Below, piece after piece: positions 1 to 12,843 of a stretch of DNA of 64,000 bases. The number at the start of each line of letters is the position of its first letter. Within the stretch, counting starts at the first letter, position 1. The stretch is from Selaginella moellendorffii (Eukaryota; Streptophyta; Lycopodiopsida; Selaginellales; Selaginellaceae). A program made the position numbers and the translations under genes. Location of the stretch: contig NW_003314321.1 in assembly GCF_000143415.4 (NCBI RefSeq), positions 435,736-499,735 of the forward strand. The letters run 5' to 3'. The notes under the pieces were generated by a model. The model saw only the letters and a program-made list of their open reading frames with translations, had not been told where the DNA came from and did no database searches.

Positions 1-1433
<1,433 letters not shown>

Positions 1434-1664
1434 GAAGATTCCCCGTGGCGGAGACACGAAATCCTGCCTTGGAGCTCGAGAACCCCCCAGAAACGAGGAG
1501 CGAAGAAGCCACCAGAGCTAGGCGGCGGCGTCCGCCATGACCATCGCTCTCGAGGGTTCTTCTTCTCTCACTAGGTGTGGCGCGGGAAGTGACGTGGCGG
1601 GAGGTGATTGGCATTTGGCTGCCATAGAGATATTTTGTTTTGGTGAAGTTTATTTTAGGGTTTT
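1434..1664. promoter_or_regulatory. Divergent intergenic region between CDKA and FAD oxidoreductase
   Basis: This 231-bp gap separates the start codons of two genes transcribed away from each other, so it must hold both 5' leaders and both core promoters. No clear TATA box was recognised on either strand. The oxidoreductase leader carries the sequence TTTTAGGGTTTT just before its ATG, a leader motif common in plant housekeeping genes. Confidence 0.5.
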
Positions 1665-3915
1665 ATGGCGGGTGCTTGCTCCATCGCCGTTGTGGCGGCG
1701 CCATCGGCGTCATTGATTCGTCGGCTGGGAGGTAAACCTTTCGGGGAATGTAAGCGCGTGAGAGGATTTCGGGGGCGGATCGTCAGTGTTGGAGCACGGA
1801 AGAATGCCGGGGACTTCGATTTCGATGAGATGCCTGTCGTGGAGCAGCGCAAGAATGGGCGGTTCTTCCTGGAGATTGATTCCGAGGATGATCAAGAAGA
1901 TGATCGACCTAGTAAGCCGGCTCGCAGCAAAGAAGCCGGTGCTGCAGCGTCCAAGAGATTGCGGCCAAGCCGGGAATCCAGTCCGTCTAGACAGGGAGGA
2001 GAATCCATGAGGCTTCGCAAGAGGAGTGATTTTGGAGGTGACGATGAGGTGATCCCGGTGCCAAAGAAGGATGTTCCCAGGAAAGATGGTCGGAGTAGAA
2101 TGGTGGAGACGAGGACGAGAACTTCCTCGACTGGTGAGAGATCGTCCTCAAGTGGTGAAAGATCGTTTTCAAGTGGTGAGAGATCGTCCTCTGTAAGAAA
2201 GATGACCGAGGAGACAGCAGAAAGGATTTCTAGCCGCCGGGAAAAAAAGAATCCACCACTTCGGGAACAGGTTTATCTTCCTTCTCTCGTGAAGAAAAAT
2301 CCACAGGTGGCGATTTTGGGTGGTGGGATGTCGGGCCTTGTGTGTGCTCTTACGCTCGAAGAACGGGGCATTCGATCGACAGTTTTCGACACGGTACGTA
2401 TGCTATAGTATTTTTCATGTCCATCGAGACTGAAGTTCTTTTCGTTTGAATGAAGGGAAAACATGGACTAGGAGGAAGAATGGGTACTAGAGACATTGTC
2501 CATCGTGACGGGAAGCGGCTAGTTTTCGACCATGCGGCGCAGTACTTCACTGTCAAGGATCCAATGTTTCAGAAGCTCGTTGATCAATGGCTGTCAGAGG
2601 GAGCGGTTAAAGAATGGGATGGAGTCGTCGGCATGCTACGAGAGGGAGAGTTCAGTCCATTGCCCCACTCCGTGAAGTATGTTGCGACTCATGGCATGCG
2701 ACTTCTTGCGGATCATATGGTTTCTAAGGTAAGGTAAGGTGAGTACTTACGTCTGTCATGCTTCCGGCTTACGATGTGCATTGGCGCAGGCACGTTTGAT
2801 CACTATCCAGCATCCATGCTGGATAAGCTCGATGGAAGTAGATAATGGCACCTGGAACCTCAAGGAAAATGACCTCGGGCAGGGACAGTTCGATGCGGTG
2901 GTTATCGCACACAATGGTTAGTATTCCAGATCCATCTTCTTCGACTTTAAACTCTTTGCTTCTTAGGAAAATGCGCAAATCGATTATTAGGACCATCGGG
3001 TGCTCCTTTAGTTGCAAAACAGATGAAGGTATGTGTAGTAAGCTAAGGTGGTTTCTGAGAGTGGTTTGCAGAGGCTGGAGCTAAGCTCTGTTTGGGCTCT
3101 TCTTGCGGCTTTTGACGAGCCTTTACCTGCGCCGGCAGACGGTAGTAAATTGGATGGAGCGTTTGTTGAAGGAATAAACTCACTTTCTTGGATGGGGAAC
3201 AACAGCCAAAAGCTGTATCTGAATCAGCATCCACATTGTTGGACTTTTTTCAGTACTGCGGCTTATGGGAAAAAGCACAAGGTGCCACAGGTCAGTAGCA
3301 GAAATCAGATTATGCAGTTTCTTGAAGCTTCGCTGTTATTTGTCAGGAAAGCATTCCTACGGTAAAAGCCGAGAGAGTGAGACGTGAAGTTCTACGTGGA
3401 GTTGAGATGGCCCTTGGCATACCAGAAGGCACTTTGCCTGCGCCATTTTACACTCGTGTCCAACTATGGTAACTCCAAGGTTTTCTATGGGAACACACTT
3501 GAACTCACTCCGCTCTTCGCGTTTCAGGGGAGCAGCGCTTCCAACTAATACGCCTGGAGTACCTTGCATTTTCGATGCACATGCAAGAGTTGGCATTTGT
3601 GGCGACTGGCTTCTGGGTGCGAGCTTGGAGTCTGCTGCCAGGAGTGGCATGGCACTAGCTCATCATGTAAGTCTGTTCGTTTTCTCTCATTCTTGTATCA
3701 ACCTGTTTATCTTTCATCAGATTGCTGATTACTGTGAAAAGTCGCGAGACGGCTACGTCGAGGACAGCAGGGCAAGCCTGGAGAAATTTAGTATAGGACT
3801 AGACATGCCACTCTCAGCACTGGAAAGCCATGACATCGGGGAATTTCCAGGAGCTACAACTCCACGGCAGCAGCAAATCTCCGGCAGAGCACTGGCAGTG
3901 GCCAGGGCTGAGTGA
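1665..3915 (+). CDS. FAD/NAD(P)-binding oxidoreductase, renalase/amine-oxidase-like, probably plastid
   Basis: Eight exons: 1665-2393, 2456-2728, 2790-2916, 2967-3028, 3072-3290, 3347-3468, 3528-3666 and 3721-3915, giving about 621 aa. After a basic, Ser-rich N-terminal region (a possible plastid transit peptide plus a low-complexity GERSSSS-like repeat near residues 150-180) comes the Rossmann dinucleotide motif VAILGGGMSGLVCALTLEE, followed by GLGGRM, a typical FAD amine-oxidase-like fold. A C-terminal FAD-binding stretch GICGDWLLGASLESAARSG matches the usual end of this fold. Plants have a conserved family of such plastid-predicted oxidoreductases of unknown substrate. The start is the first ATG in frame, preceded by an AGGGTTTT leader. 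Substrate and exact location cannot be told from sequence. Confidence 0.88.
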
Positions 3916-4216
3916 ACTTGTGGAGAGTAGTCTGGACAATTTTGGTGAGTTTTTCATGAGTTTTGACAGAATCCATGATCATGATTTCATACAGGTAAGA
4001 TCCCCTTGGCCACGTCTGCTGCCAAGTCACTTTCTGTGACATGTCACTTATCTCGTCAGTAAGAGATAGCAGTGGTCGCAAGGACTGTGCGGCGCCATTT
4101 CTTTCGTTTCCTATCCTGCTGCTTCACCTCTTCAGCTGAAACTTTCCATTTTACTCACCCTCCAGCAGTTAGGCACTGCTTCGAAGATATAACGCGCGGT
4201 CCAAACTAAGAAGAAG

Positions 4217-5775
<1,559 letters not shown>

Positions 5776-6147
5776 GATTTCTTTTGGTTTTGCTTCAACG
5801 ACGGGTTTATGTTTAAAATTTGTGAATATATTTAAGATTCGGGAATATGTGGTGTCAGATTATCTCACATGCCGTAGCTCAAACTCGTGCCACCGAAACT
5901 GTATATAATGTTAGTCGGGGCTGTTGTGTGCTTGGGCCGTGGCCACCTGATCAGTGGCAATCATGGCCATTGCACGCCGCGGCAAAGAGTAAGCCCATAA
6001 ATCCTAAAACCTAAGATGCATTAATCGATGCACTTGGCGAGATTATGCAAGTTTTTAATATAGAACCGAATGTTAATATTAAGGAAACAAGTTTGTTATT
6101 CCTATTCGGATTTGGATCTTGAAGAAAAAATTGAATCATGTGAAAGT
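5776..6147. other. Intergenic, tubulin 3' region
   Basis: AT-rich downstream region of beta-tubulin. It will contain the tubulin 3' UTR and polyadenylation signals, with AT-rich stretches near 5815-5835. I see no further gene up to the tRNA at 6148. Confidence 0.5.
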
Positions 6148-6219
6148 GGTTTCATGGTCTAGTGGTGATGACACTGGACTCTGAATCCAGTAACCCGAGT
6201 TCAAACCTCGGCGAAACCT
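6148..6219 (+). tRNA. tRNA-Gln (anticodon CUG)
   Basis: A 72-nt cloverleaf. The D-arm is TGGTCTAGTGGT-like, the anticodon loop reads CTCTGAA with anticodon CTG, and the T-arm is GAGTTCAAACCTC. The acceptor stem GGTTTC pairs with GAAACC. The seventh acceptor pair is A-C, a mismatch compared with most plant tRNA-Gln genes. There is no intron and no encoded CCA, as expected for a nuclear gene. A T-rich tract suitable for RNA polymerase III termination is not obvious immediately downstream. Confidence 0.88.
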
Positions 6220-6669
6220 TGTGATTTATAATACGTACTATAGTGTTTAGCAACAACATTGATGGATCATTGATGGATGGATGAATGAATTTTTCATTAA
6301 AATTGCCATCTAAATTAGCTCATGGTGTCTGAGCCCGGGACCGAGACTCCTTTGATTCTCTGACTCCTTTGATTCTCTAAATCCTCTTATACAAATTATT
6401 TCATTGTTGTAATTTTAACTGATTATACTAGTGAAGAGATTTTTGCAGAAGAGTGATTAGGTTAGCTCAACAGTGTAACTTCTTCAAAACCAGCATCTCG
6501 CCATCTCAAGGTTTCTCATGTTCCTCATGAGAACAATGGCTACAGGGGTGTAAATGCAACACGGTCGGACGTGGCCAACGTGTTGAAGAACCCAAATGAA
6601 AAAATAAAAGAACACTTTCTATTACAAAAGAATAGTGCTGTACAAAAGAATGTAAGTACATGGAAGCTC
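6220..6669. other. Intergenic region with a dispersed repeat
   Basis: AT-rich spacer between the tRNA and the 3' end of the XTH gene. It contains a short duplicated phrase around 6350-6375 (CTCCTTTGATTCTCT twice) and one copy of a 38-nt dispersed repeat at 6540-6577. No gene is seen. Confidence 0.5.
6540..6577 (+). repeat. 38-nt dispersed repeat, copy 1
   Basis: Nearly identical, one difference over 38 nt, to 11163-11200 in the same orientation. The core reads ACACGGTCGGACGTGGCCA. It lies just beyond the XTH stop codon on the opposite strand. No terminal structure or coding potential was recognised; it may be a conserved end of a mobile element. Confidence 0.75.
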
Positions 6670-7641
6670 TCAAAACTGGCCACAGTCCGCGGGAGTCGTC
6701 GGGAACCTCTTGCTGTCGGTGCAGTAGTCGTAGATCATGTAGTTGTCCTTGACCCACTTGAGCTTGCTCTTGGTCTCCTCGTCGGTGCTCTGGAATGCCT
6801 CTTGCTCCCACCAGTTGCCCTCGGGAGCACTGCACGACTCCACACCCCCGGCGCAAGCATCCACGCTGAATCCCTTGTACGCCGCCACGAATGGAGCGTG
6901 ATCCCAGTTGATCTTCTCCAGCCCGCCGCGAGTAGCCCAGTCGTCTCCGTTCCACAGGCTCGAGTAGATCCCCATTGGCTGGCTCTTTGGGAATGGGATC
7001 CCGATGGCTTCGTTGTTCTTGTGGACACGCAGAGGGACATCGTCCACGTAGAATCTGAGGGACCAAAACCACAGTTTGAGCGATTATCGAAAAGTTTTCG
7101 CAAAAAACTTACATGATCTGCTGCTTGTTCCAGAGGACGGAATAGGTGTGGAAGTCCTGAGTGGGGTCGAACCAGAGGTAGTGTCGCTGCTCCCGGTTTC
7201 CAACGCCATTGGCGAAAACGTTGGTCTGGACGATGTATGGCTGCCCGGAAACGTTCCCCAAGAACTCAAAGTCGATCTCGTCGTGCTTGTCGGTCTCCGA
7301 GGACATGTAGAATGCCGTCACAGTTCCAGCAGAGTCATTAGGAACCAGCTTGATCTTCATGCTGATATGACCGAACAAGTATTTGCTGCGGGACCCAAAT
7401 CCAGCACCTATCATGCAACAGGACTTGATCAGCAAAACAGAAGCTTGAGAGAGGGATCGTTACCTGAAACCTTGTCGAGAACAAGCTGCATTTCGCTGCC
7501 ACCGTTGATCACTCGCGTATGATCATTGGCCCATCGGACATAGTAGTTCTCAGAGAAAGACACATCTGACTTTGGTGGGAGACGAGCAGAGAATGCAAGC
7601 TCGGCCAACAACAGCAATGCAATGACTTTGAGAGCACCCAT
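6670..7641 (-). CDS. XTH: Xyloglucan endotransglucosylase/hydrolase (GH16)
   Basis: Secreted cell-wall enzyme that cuts xyloglucan and rejoins it to another chain, allowing wall loosening. Three exons on the minus strand: 7464-7641, 7113-7407 and 6670-7054, total 285 aa, the family norm. A hydrophobic signal peptide ([19 protein letters not shown]) is followed by the GH16 fold. The catalytic motif [10 protein letters not shown] carries nucleophile and acid/base Glu residues, followed by an N-glycosylation site (NVSG) as usual. The C-terminal XTH domain has paired cysteines (VDACAGG, SCSAP, YDYCTDS, PADCGQF). Intron phases agree: G/GT and AT/A. A TATA-like box sits about 116 bp upstream of the ATG. 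Confidence 0.96.
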
Positions 7642-7756
7642 TGCTCGATCGAAACTCCTGGCAGGAACAGAAGACTTGTATGATCGAAGGCTTGGGATGA
7701 AACTTCGAATACTGGGGATGGAGTTTGCAATGGTTACCACTGGAGTGGTGATGGAG

Positions 7757-7763
7757 ATTTATA
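7757..7763 (-). promoter_or_regulatory. Candidate TATA box of XTH
   Basis: On the minus strand the sequence reads CTATAAATC, a good plant TATA box, about 116 bp upstream of the XTH start codon. Confidence 0.55.
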
Positions 7764-8142
7764 GATGTTGCCATTGCCGCGGAATAAACGCGTGATAGGA
7801 AAAAGAATGAGTTGGAGGCTTAATAGGATCCAGCTCAAGAGAGAGTAAGGTCGCCATATTTTGTTGGTATGGGAGGAAGCTTCTGCGCGAGCGAAGAGAG
7901 GATTGGCTGTGTGGCAAGAAGTTTCTCGTGAGAAAAACTGAGCTCGTTGCCCATCTGTAATCCAACACAGCAAAGCAAGACGAAATTCAAAACCAATAAA
8001 CGTGTTGATGTTGATCGTCTCTACCTCGTAAGTACCTCACTTTCAAGTAGTTTAGTTTTTCCGTGTCTGGCATTAACAGCTGTGGTGTTTTGTCCCTTGC
8101 CACTAGCGACATGCCGCGGGAAGTATAATCTGTTGAAAGCAC

Positions 8143-8180
8143 AGGAAAAGAAAAAGAAAAAGAAAAAAAAAAAAAAAAAC
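8143..8180 (+). repeat. A-rich tract
   Basis: AAAAAG units running into a pure A run. On the minus strand this is a T tract, so the open reading frame downstream of the glycosidase pseudogene encodes a run of Phe there, which argues against that tail being real protein. Confidence 0.8.
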
Positions 8181-8301
8181 AGGCAAGGAGTGGTGAACCC
8201 AACAGATGGGAAAAAGAAACAGTGTTGTCACGTACGCGTTTTGTGGACGACATTTCTACCAATCGGGGCCGAGTGTCAAGACGATTTAGTGAAGTTGTTG
8301 T

Positions 8302-9470
8302 CAGAGCCGTTGCAATCTTCGCACCAACGAGTGCATTATTCTTCACGAGCTGGATATCTGTCAATTGTAGCAAAGAAAAACTACCAAAGGAGGACTACCA
8401 AACAAAAGGATACTTGCAGCCAATGAATCGCCCCCAGTGAGCTCGTTGACGCGCTTGAGCAAGAATGGCGTCACAGAATTACTAGCAATACCTCTGCTCC
8501 TATAAAAAAAACACGTAGGAATACCAAGAGCGAAGTCACTGAGACGTACTCTGCTTCATGCAATGCCGATTGTGTGGCCGAGTCCACGTTCTTAGCTGCC
8601 GCTGCATGCTCTGCGGGTGCCCGATCAAAATGCCTGAACCCAATCCAAACTTCGTGTTTGCCTCTGCAGTGTCAAGCTAGAATCGATAACCACGATGGCT
8701 AGAGCTTACCTATGATGTCTGCGCATTCCTCCACACTGTCTGCTCGGCAAGGTGCTTTGCAGCCACTGTTAGGAGTAAAAAATGCTGGAAATTCATCAAT
8801 TGAGTAGCTAACAACCGTCACTCCTTGAGTTTCCTGCAAATTGTTTCATAGTAAAACACTCGTGCGCTATACGATGGTCTTACCAGGTATTCAAGTGTTC
8901 GTGGAATGTCAAGGATTGATTTTACCCCTGCACAAACCATCGCAACAGGAGTTTTACCCAGTTCTGTCAAGTACGAGGACACGTCCATAGCTTAATAGAA
9001 ACAAAGTTAAAGACACAAAAGTATAGAAGATTGGGCTTACTTGACGCCTTGTCGATGAACTCCTCCCATACCTCCACTTACGAATACTTTGATTCCCCAA
9101 AGGCTCCTCTTTTTTCCAATGTAGAAACTACCTTTGAAGCAAAAAACATTGTTGCTGAAACAGTGGTTGCTCCGTTTCCTCCACGAGCGAGCTGCGTAGA
9201 AAAACACTAACTGTGGAGAACAAGAGAAAAAAGAGCTTACGACGTAAGGAATGTCGTGGCTGGCCGTCTTTGAAACCGATGTTCAAGCTCAGCCACGTGT
9301 TAGAGCATTAAAAAAACAAAAAGCATACCATCGTCTAAATGGCTATGGTTGCCGGCACAGCGTTCGCTCTCACAATCTTGAGCTGTATGGAATTTTTTAC
9401 GGTAAGGCATTCCTGGCAACAAGCAAGAAAATCACTCGAATGGAAGTCTGGAGGAAATAAAGAGCGCGAT
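8302..9470 (-). pseudogene. Pseudouridine-5'-phosphate glycosidase (PsuG/PUMY-like), decayed
   Basis: Ordered minus-strand exons encode conserved PsuG blocks: VPATIAI (before 9335), SHDIPYV (9240s), NGATTVSATMFFAS (9133-9195), GIKVFVSGGMGGVHR (9043-9096), [19 protein letters not shown] (8900s), EFPAFFTPNSGCKAP (8760s), PAEHAAAAKNVDSATQ (8550-8615), PFLLKRVNELTGG (8430-8470) and LVKNNALVGAKIATAL (8302-8355). The enzyme splits pseudouridine 5'-phosphate to uracil and ribose 5-phosphate. Breaks: a TAG right after VPATIAI (9335-9337); one base missing in the QK codons (near 9268); only 35 nt (9097-9131), too short for an intron and out of frame, between the FFAS and GIKVF blocks; a one-base shift near 8614-8623; a degraded N-terminal block; and a lost stop after ATAL. 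Several exon borders are still intact. Low-quality sequence is the alternative, but neighbouring genes are clean. Confidence 0.85.
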
Positions 9471-9618
9471 GCCATGCGATATAATGGTGGATTCGAAAGA
9501 GCAGAAATTGTAAAGCCCTAAACCAGTTTTCGCAATGAACAAGCTCGGAAGAAAAGGTGACTTATGTGGCCTTTAAAGTTAAAAGCAGAATGGCATTTTC
9601 TTGCAAGAGAAAAGGGAG

Positions 9619-10551
9619 ATGGAGATGAACGCAAAGACGATGGAGATATTGTTCCCCAATCTGCTAGACAAGTTCCAGGTAACAAAGACTATAGGACTGG
9701 GTGGATTCTCGAGGGTGCTTGAGGTGATCCGTTTGAGAGATGGGAAACACTTTGCGTGCAAGACGAACAGCATGATGGGTGACGATAAGCTCATACTGCA
9801 AGAGCTCAAGATCATGGCCCAACTGAGGCACGACCCAGGCGTGGTTCGTCTCATCGGCATTGTGTGTGACTTGGGTTTCTGCCATATCATAATGGAGCTG
9901 TGCGAAGGAACACTCCTCTTGTGGCGGATTTTGGCCTCTCCTGGTAAAAGGGGCAGGAAAAGGGGGTGTTGATGTGCGGTGGAACTGTGCGGTACATGCC
10001 CCCTGGTGAAAGGCTTTGTAAGCTCTTGAGTTTGGACTTCCCGGGAGGTCACCCAAACCAGTATTATTTAAGCTCAAAGACACTTAACCCCAAATATCCC
10101 AAGACCCTTAACCAATTGGAAAAAGGGGTGCATTCTTTTTCATAGGCCCTTTCCCTTTATATTTGAACCCCATGAATCGTCTCTCGAATTGTTCCTTTTG
10201 GTTGCTTATAGGCTTAAGGAATCTTGTGATATTTGGGCATTGGGCGTGACTTTGTACGAGATGCTCACAGGAAAGATTGCATATGAGGAGCTTCAAACAC
10301 CACAGGTTCTCCTTATTCTCTTCGACTGGTCGAGGGTTCCAGTGTTAGCCAAGGATTTGATGCTGGGGATGCTAAATCTGGACAAGAAAAAAAGATTGAC
10401 GGCAGCCCAGATCTTGGAACATCCATGGATCAAGCGAATCACTCAAAATTACAATAGGCCAGCCCCAGAAACAAAGGTGGAAGTCGAAGCAAAACAAGAT
10501 GTGAGAACTGAGTTGATAATGGGAGGACAAGCTTCCATGCCAATGTACTAA
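9619..10551 (+). pseudogene. CAMK/CDPK-like protein kinase pseudogene, interrupted by a solo LTR
   Basis: The N-lobe is intact: glycine loop IGLGGFSRVLEV, Lys in FACKT, Glu in LQELKIM. The hinge ELCEG is then joined directly, out of frame, to VADFGLS, so the whole catalytic loop (HRDxKPEN) is deleted. A TAA follows at 9945-9947, then GGTVRYMPP (a degenerate APE region). A 194-bp solo LTR sits at 10017-10210, and the C-lobe resumes with ESCDIWALGVTLYEMLTG and HPWIKR. Removing the LTR and one copy of its 5-bp target duplication restores the frame across the insertion site (ERLKES). With no catalytic Asp loop it cannot be an active kinase. Confidence 0.85.
10017..10210 (-). mobile_element. Solo LTR of the TRIM family found at 34.9 kb
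   Basis: This 194-bp segment is the reverse complement of the LTRs at 34881-35041 and 35254-35442. It starts TGTAAGC on the plus strand and its other end reads GCTTATA. It is flanked by a perfect 5-bp target-site duplication GGCTT (10012-10016 and 10211-10215). A single LTR with flanking duplication is the standard product of LTR-LTR recombination. It interrupts the kinase pseudogene between the RL and KES codons. Confidence 0.88.
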
Positions 10552-11430
10552 CTGCGAAATTGCCCACAAGCAATTGGAGATACACGAGAAATTTTTATTA
10601 GTCGATGTTAAGATATCCAGGAAATCAGACTAATCGAATATTAGCGGCACCAAAATATTCCTGGTGCCGTCATTTCACCTTTAGGTTTCCTTTTAAACCA
10701 ATTAGCCCTAAAAATGACCAAAGCCCTAACTCATTGAATATTCAACTTTCATTTTTGTCACCCTAAACACGAGGAATTTGATTGTGGAGCAAGATTTCTT
10801 GCGCGCCCGCTGCATGGTGGACGATGGGGAGGGCTTCCGATCCAGGCGGCTGCCCGTGCGGCGCCTCAAGGCGACGATCGTCCAGAAAGTGGAGATGAAC
10901 TGGGTCACGATCATCCTCGCCGAGACTTCAGGTTTGCCTCTTCTTTGCTGGGATTACCCCTCTTTTCGGAGCTTAGCAAGGCAATGTGGGTCTAGGAAAG
11001 AGCTCGCAAGTCCCGCAAATGCTGCTCGAGGAAGGGTTCGCCCCCGCCGAGAAGGCTTGCCGTGGTCGCCGTGTCCAAAATGGTGGCCGGGGAGCGAGGC
11101 TGCGAGCTTGGACAAGAAGTTGGATTTCACATTGGTCAGATGAATCGGACAATTGTTGAGAGCTACAGGGGTGTAAATTCAACACGGTCGGACGTGGCCA
11201 TAGCTTCTTGGGAATTCCAGCCACACATGACGCCTCATGTCAAAAGCCACAGGCCATAAGAAGTAAAAGTTCTCCAAGAAAACAAGCAGGTTGACACCCG
11301 CGACAAACCATTCTGGAAATTTGATGGTTTTTATAGAAAGAACAGCCACGGGATGCCCCCGAATCCCACGGTCCTGCTTGCGCCACGTGGGTCCAGTGGA
11401 TTGGCGATGGATGGAGGCGTCGCGGTCGCA
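10552..11430. other. Intergenic with a GC-rich coding-like segment
   Basis: 10560-10770 is AT-rich and empty. 10778-10930 is GC-rich and reads on the plus strand as an open frame (MIVEQDFLRARCMVDDGEGF, then QKVEMNWVTIILAETS), ending at a possible donor AG/GTTTGCC. I do not recognise it and found no partner exon, so it could be a relic exon. A copy of the 38-nt repeat lies at 11163-11200. Confidence 0.35.
11163..11200 (+). repeat. 38-nt dispersed repeat, copy 2
   Basis: Matches 6540-6577 with one difference and the same orientation. See copy 1 for description. Confidence 0.75.
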
Positions 11431-11640
11431 AGCCAGAGATGGCGTTCGATTCTCACAAGACCCTGCGATCTATTGATCGTGCTGACAAGATCTTCGTCCG
11501 GATCAAGGAGAAAGGTCTCGTCTCGTGGACTCCTTAGCTCGCGGGATTTGCCCAGGGTGGACGAGGCTCTCAATCTCTACAAGACAATGCTGCACGAAGG
11601 AATTCGTCCGAACCTACGAATCTCTAGTCAAGAATTTCAA
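11430..11640 (+). pseudogene. PPR gene relic
   Basis: In one frame the DNA reads RADKIFVRIKEKGLVSWTP, then a TAG near 11535. In another frame it continues VDEALNLYKTMLHEGIRPN. Together these form one PLS-type PPR motif pair (xVSWTPxLAGFAQ then EALxLYxxMLxEGIRPN) broken by a stop and a frameshift. It is a short remnant of a gene like the intact PPRs downstream. Confidence 0.75.
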
Positions 11641-11766
11641 ACTAGCAGAATATGCTTAGAGAATTGTTTTTAGGGTTTAGCTATGTTTAGCAGTAAATAA
11701 TGAGAGGAAACAAAAAAAAAAAAACAGAAAATGCTAAGTTATGCCTTCTAGGGTTTAAGCTAATTA

Positions 11767-12843
11767 ATGGACGCTGTGGAGCTTGATGGCAATGCGGATG
11801 CTGTGGAGTTCTGCCCGGTTCGTTCCCACTCTCACGCGCTCGCGGCCGCGACCTACAATCTCGTGGAAGCGACGCCGGAATCGCCAGCGCGGCGGCTGGG
11901 GAGCGTGAGCCTGTTTGAGGTAATCGCGGATCCAAACCCTCGCCTCCGCCTCGTCGATCGCAAGAAAACGAGTGGAGTGTTTGATATCAGGTGGAGGCCT
12001 TCGAATCAAGGGAACGATGCGGTCCTTGCTCAAGCTGGAGCTGATGGCGTGCTCACAATGTACGCATTGCAAGGTAGTGTTGGCTTAAAAAGTTCCTCTA
12101 AGTTTCTTCTCCCTTTTGTCAATATGGCAGAGGATTCGAATTCGCTCGAGAAATTCACGGAGCTGGAAGTGTGTGACTCCGCGATGTGCCTCTCCGTGGA
12201 TTGGAACCCATTCGCTACTTCGAGCCAGCAAGAACTCGTCGTGAGTCACTCGAATGGCTCCATTTCGTTGGTGTCCATGTCCCGGGAGCGCCTGGAGCTG
12301 GACAGGAGCTGGGAAGCTCACGGGTTTGAGGCTTGGACGGCAACTTACGACGCTTGGATCCAGGGGCTGGTCTACACAGGTGGTGACGATTCACAGTTTT
12401 GCGGATGGGATCTCCGAGCAAGCCTTGATTCTCCGGTTTTTCGCGACGCCAAGTCCCATGAGATGGGAGTTTGCTGCGTCCAGAGCAATCCCCTGTGGGA
12501 GAACGTTGTGGCGACTGGAAGCTACGATGAGAGGCTTCGACTGTGGGACGCGAGGATGGCTCACAGGCCTTTCGCGACGCACAAGATCGGGCTTGGCGGT
12601 GGAGTTTGGAGGCTCAAGTGGCATCCGGTGGACAAAGGGACGCTGGTTGCCGCTTGCATGCACAGTGGCTTCGCGATTGTGGCTGTGGACGAGCAGCGAG
12701 ACGTCGGTGTTGGGGTGGTGAAGGAGTACAAAGAGCACAAGTCTCTCGCGTATGGGGTTGATTGGTCCAAGAACAACGAGTCACTCCCGCTCGTTGCGTC
12801 GTGCTCGTTCTACGATAATGCACTTCATCTCTGGAAATCATAA
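11767..12843 (+). CDS. DPH7: WD40 protein, diphthine methylesterase DPH7-like (WDR85/RRT2)
   Basis: DPH7 removes the methyl ester from the diphthine intermediate on elongation factor 2, the step before final amidation in the cytosolic diphthamide pathway. The frame gives up to 358 aa of WD40 blades: VFDIRWRP, LSVDWNP, VYTGGDDSQFCGWDLR, VATGSYDERLRLWDAR. The DPH7 hallmarks are GGGVWRLKWHP and a C-terminal blade VASCSFYDNALHLW. A 57-nt stretch at 12074-12130 begins AAG/GTAGTG and ends TTTTGTCAATATGGCAG. It is T-rich, divisible by three, and splicing it keeps frame (YALQ-E-DSNS), so it is probably an intron and the mature protein about 339 aa. Confidence 0.85.
   Translation: MDAVELDGNADAVEFCPVRSHSHALAAATYNLVEATPESPARRLGSVSLFEVIADPNPRLRLVDRKKTSGVFDIRWRPSNQGNDAVLAQAGADGVLTMYALQGSVGLKSSSKFLLPFVNMAEDSNSLEKFTELEVCDSAMCLSVDWNPFATSSQQELVVSHSNGSISLVSMSRERLELDRSWEAHGFEAWTATYDAWIQGLVYTGGDDSQFCGWDLRASLDSPVFRDAKSHEMGVCCVQSNPLWENVVATGSYDERLRLWDARMAHRPFATHKIGLGGGVWRLKWHPVDKGTLVAACMHSGFAIVAVDEQRDVGVGVVKEYKEHKSLAYGVDWSKNNESLPLVASCSFYDNALHLWKS

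Noticed and set aside
7987-8301. Open frame extending the glycosidase by about 100 residues
   Set aside because: It runs through the A-rich tract as a Phe run and has no family similarity; more likely the original stop was lost.
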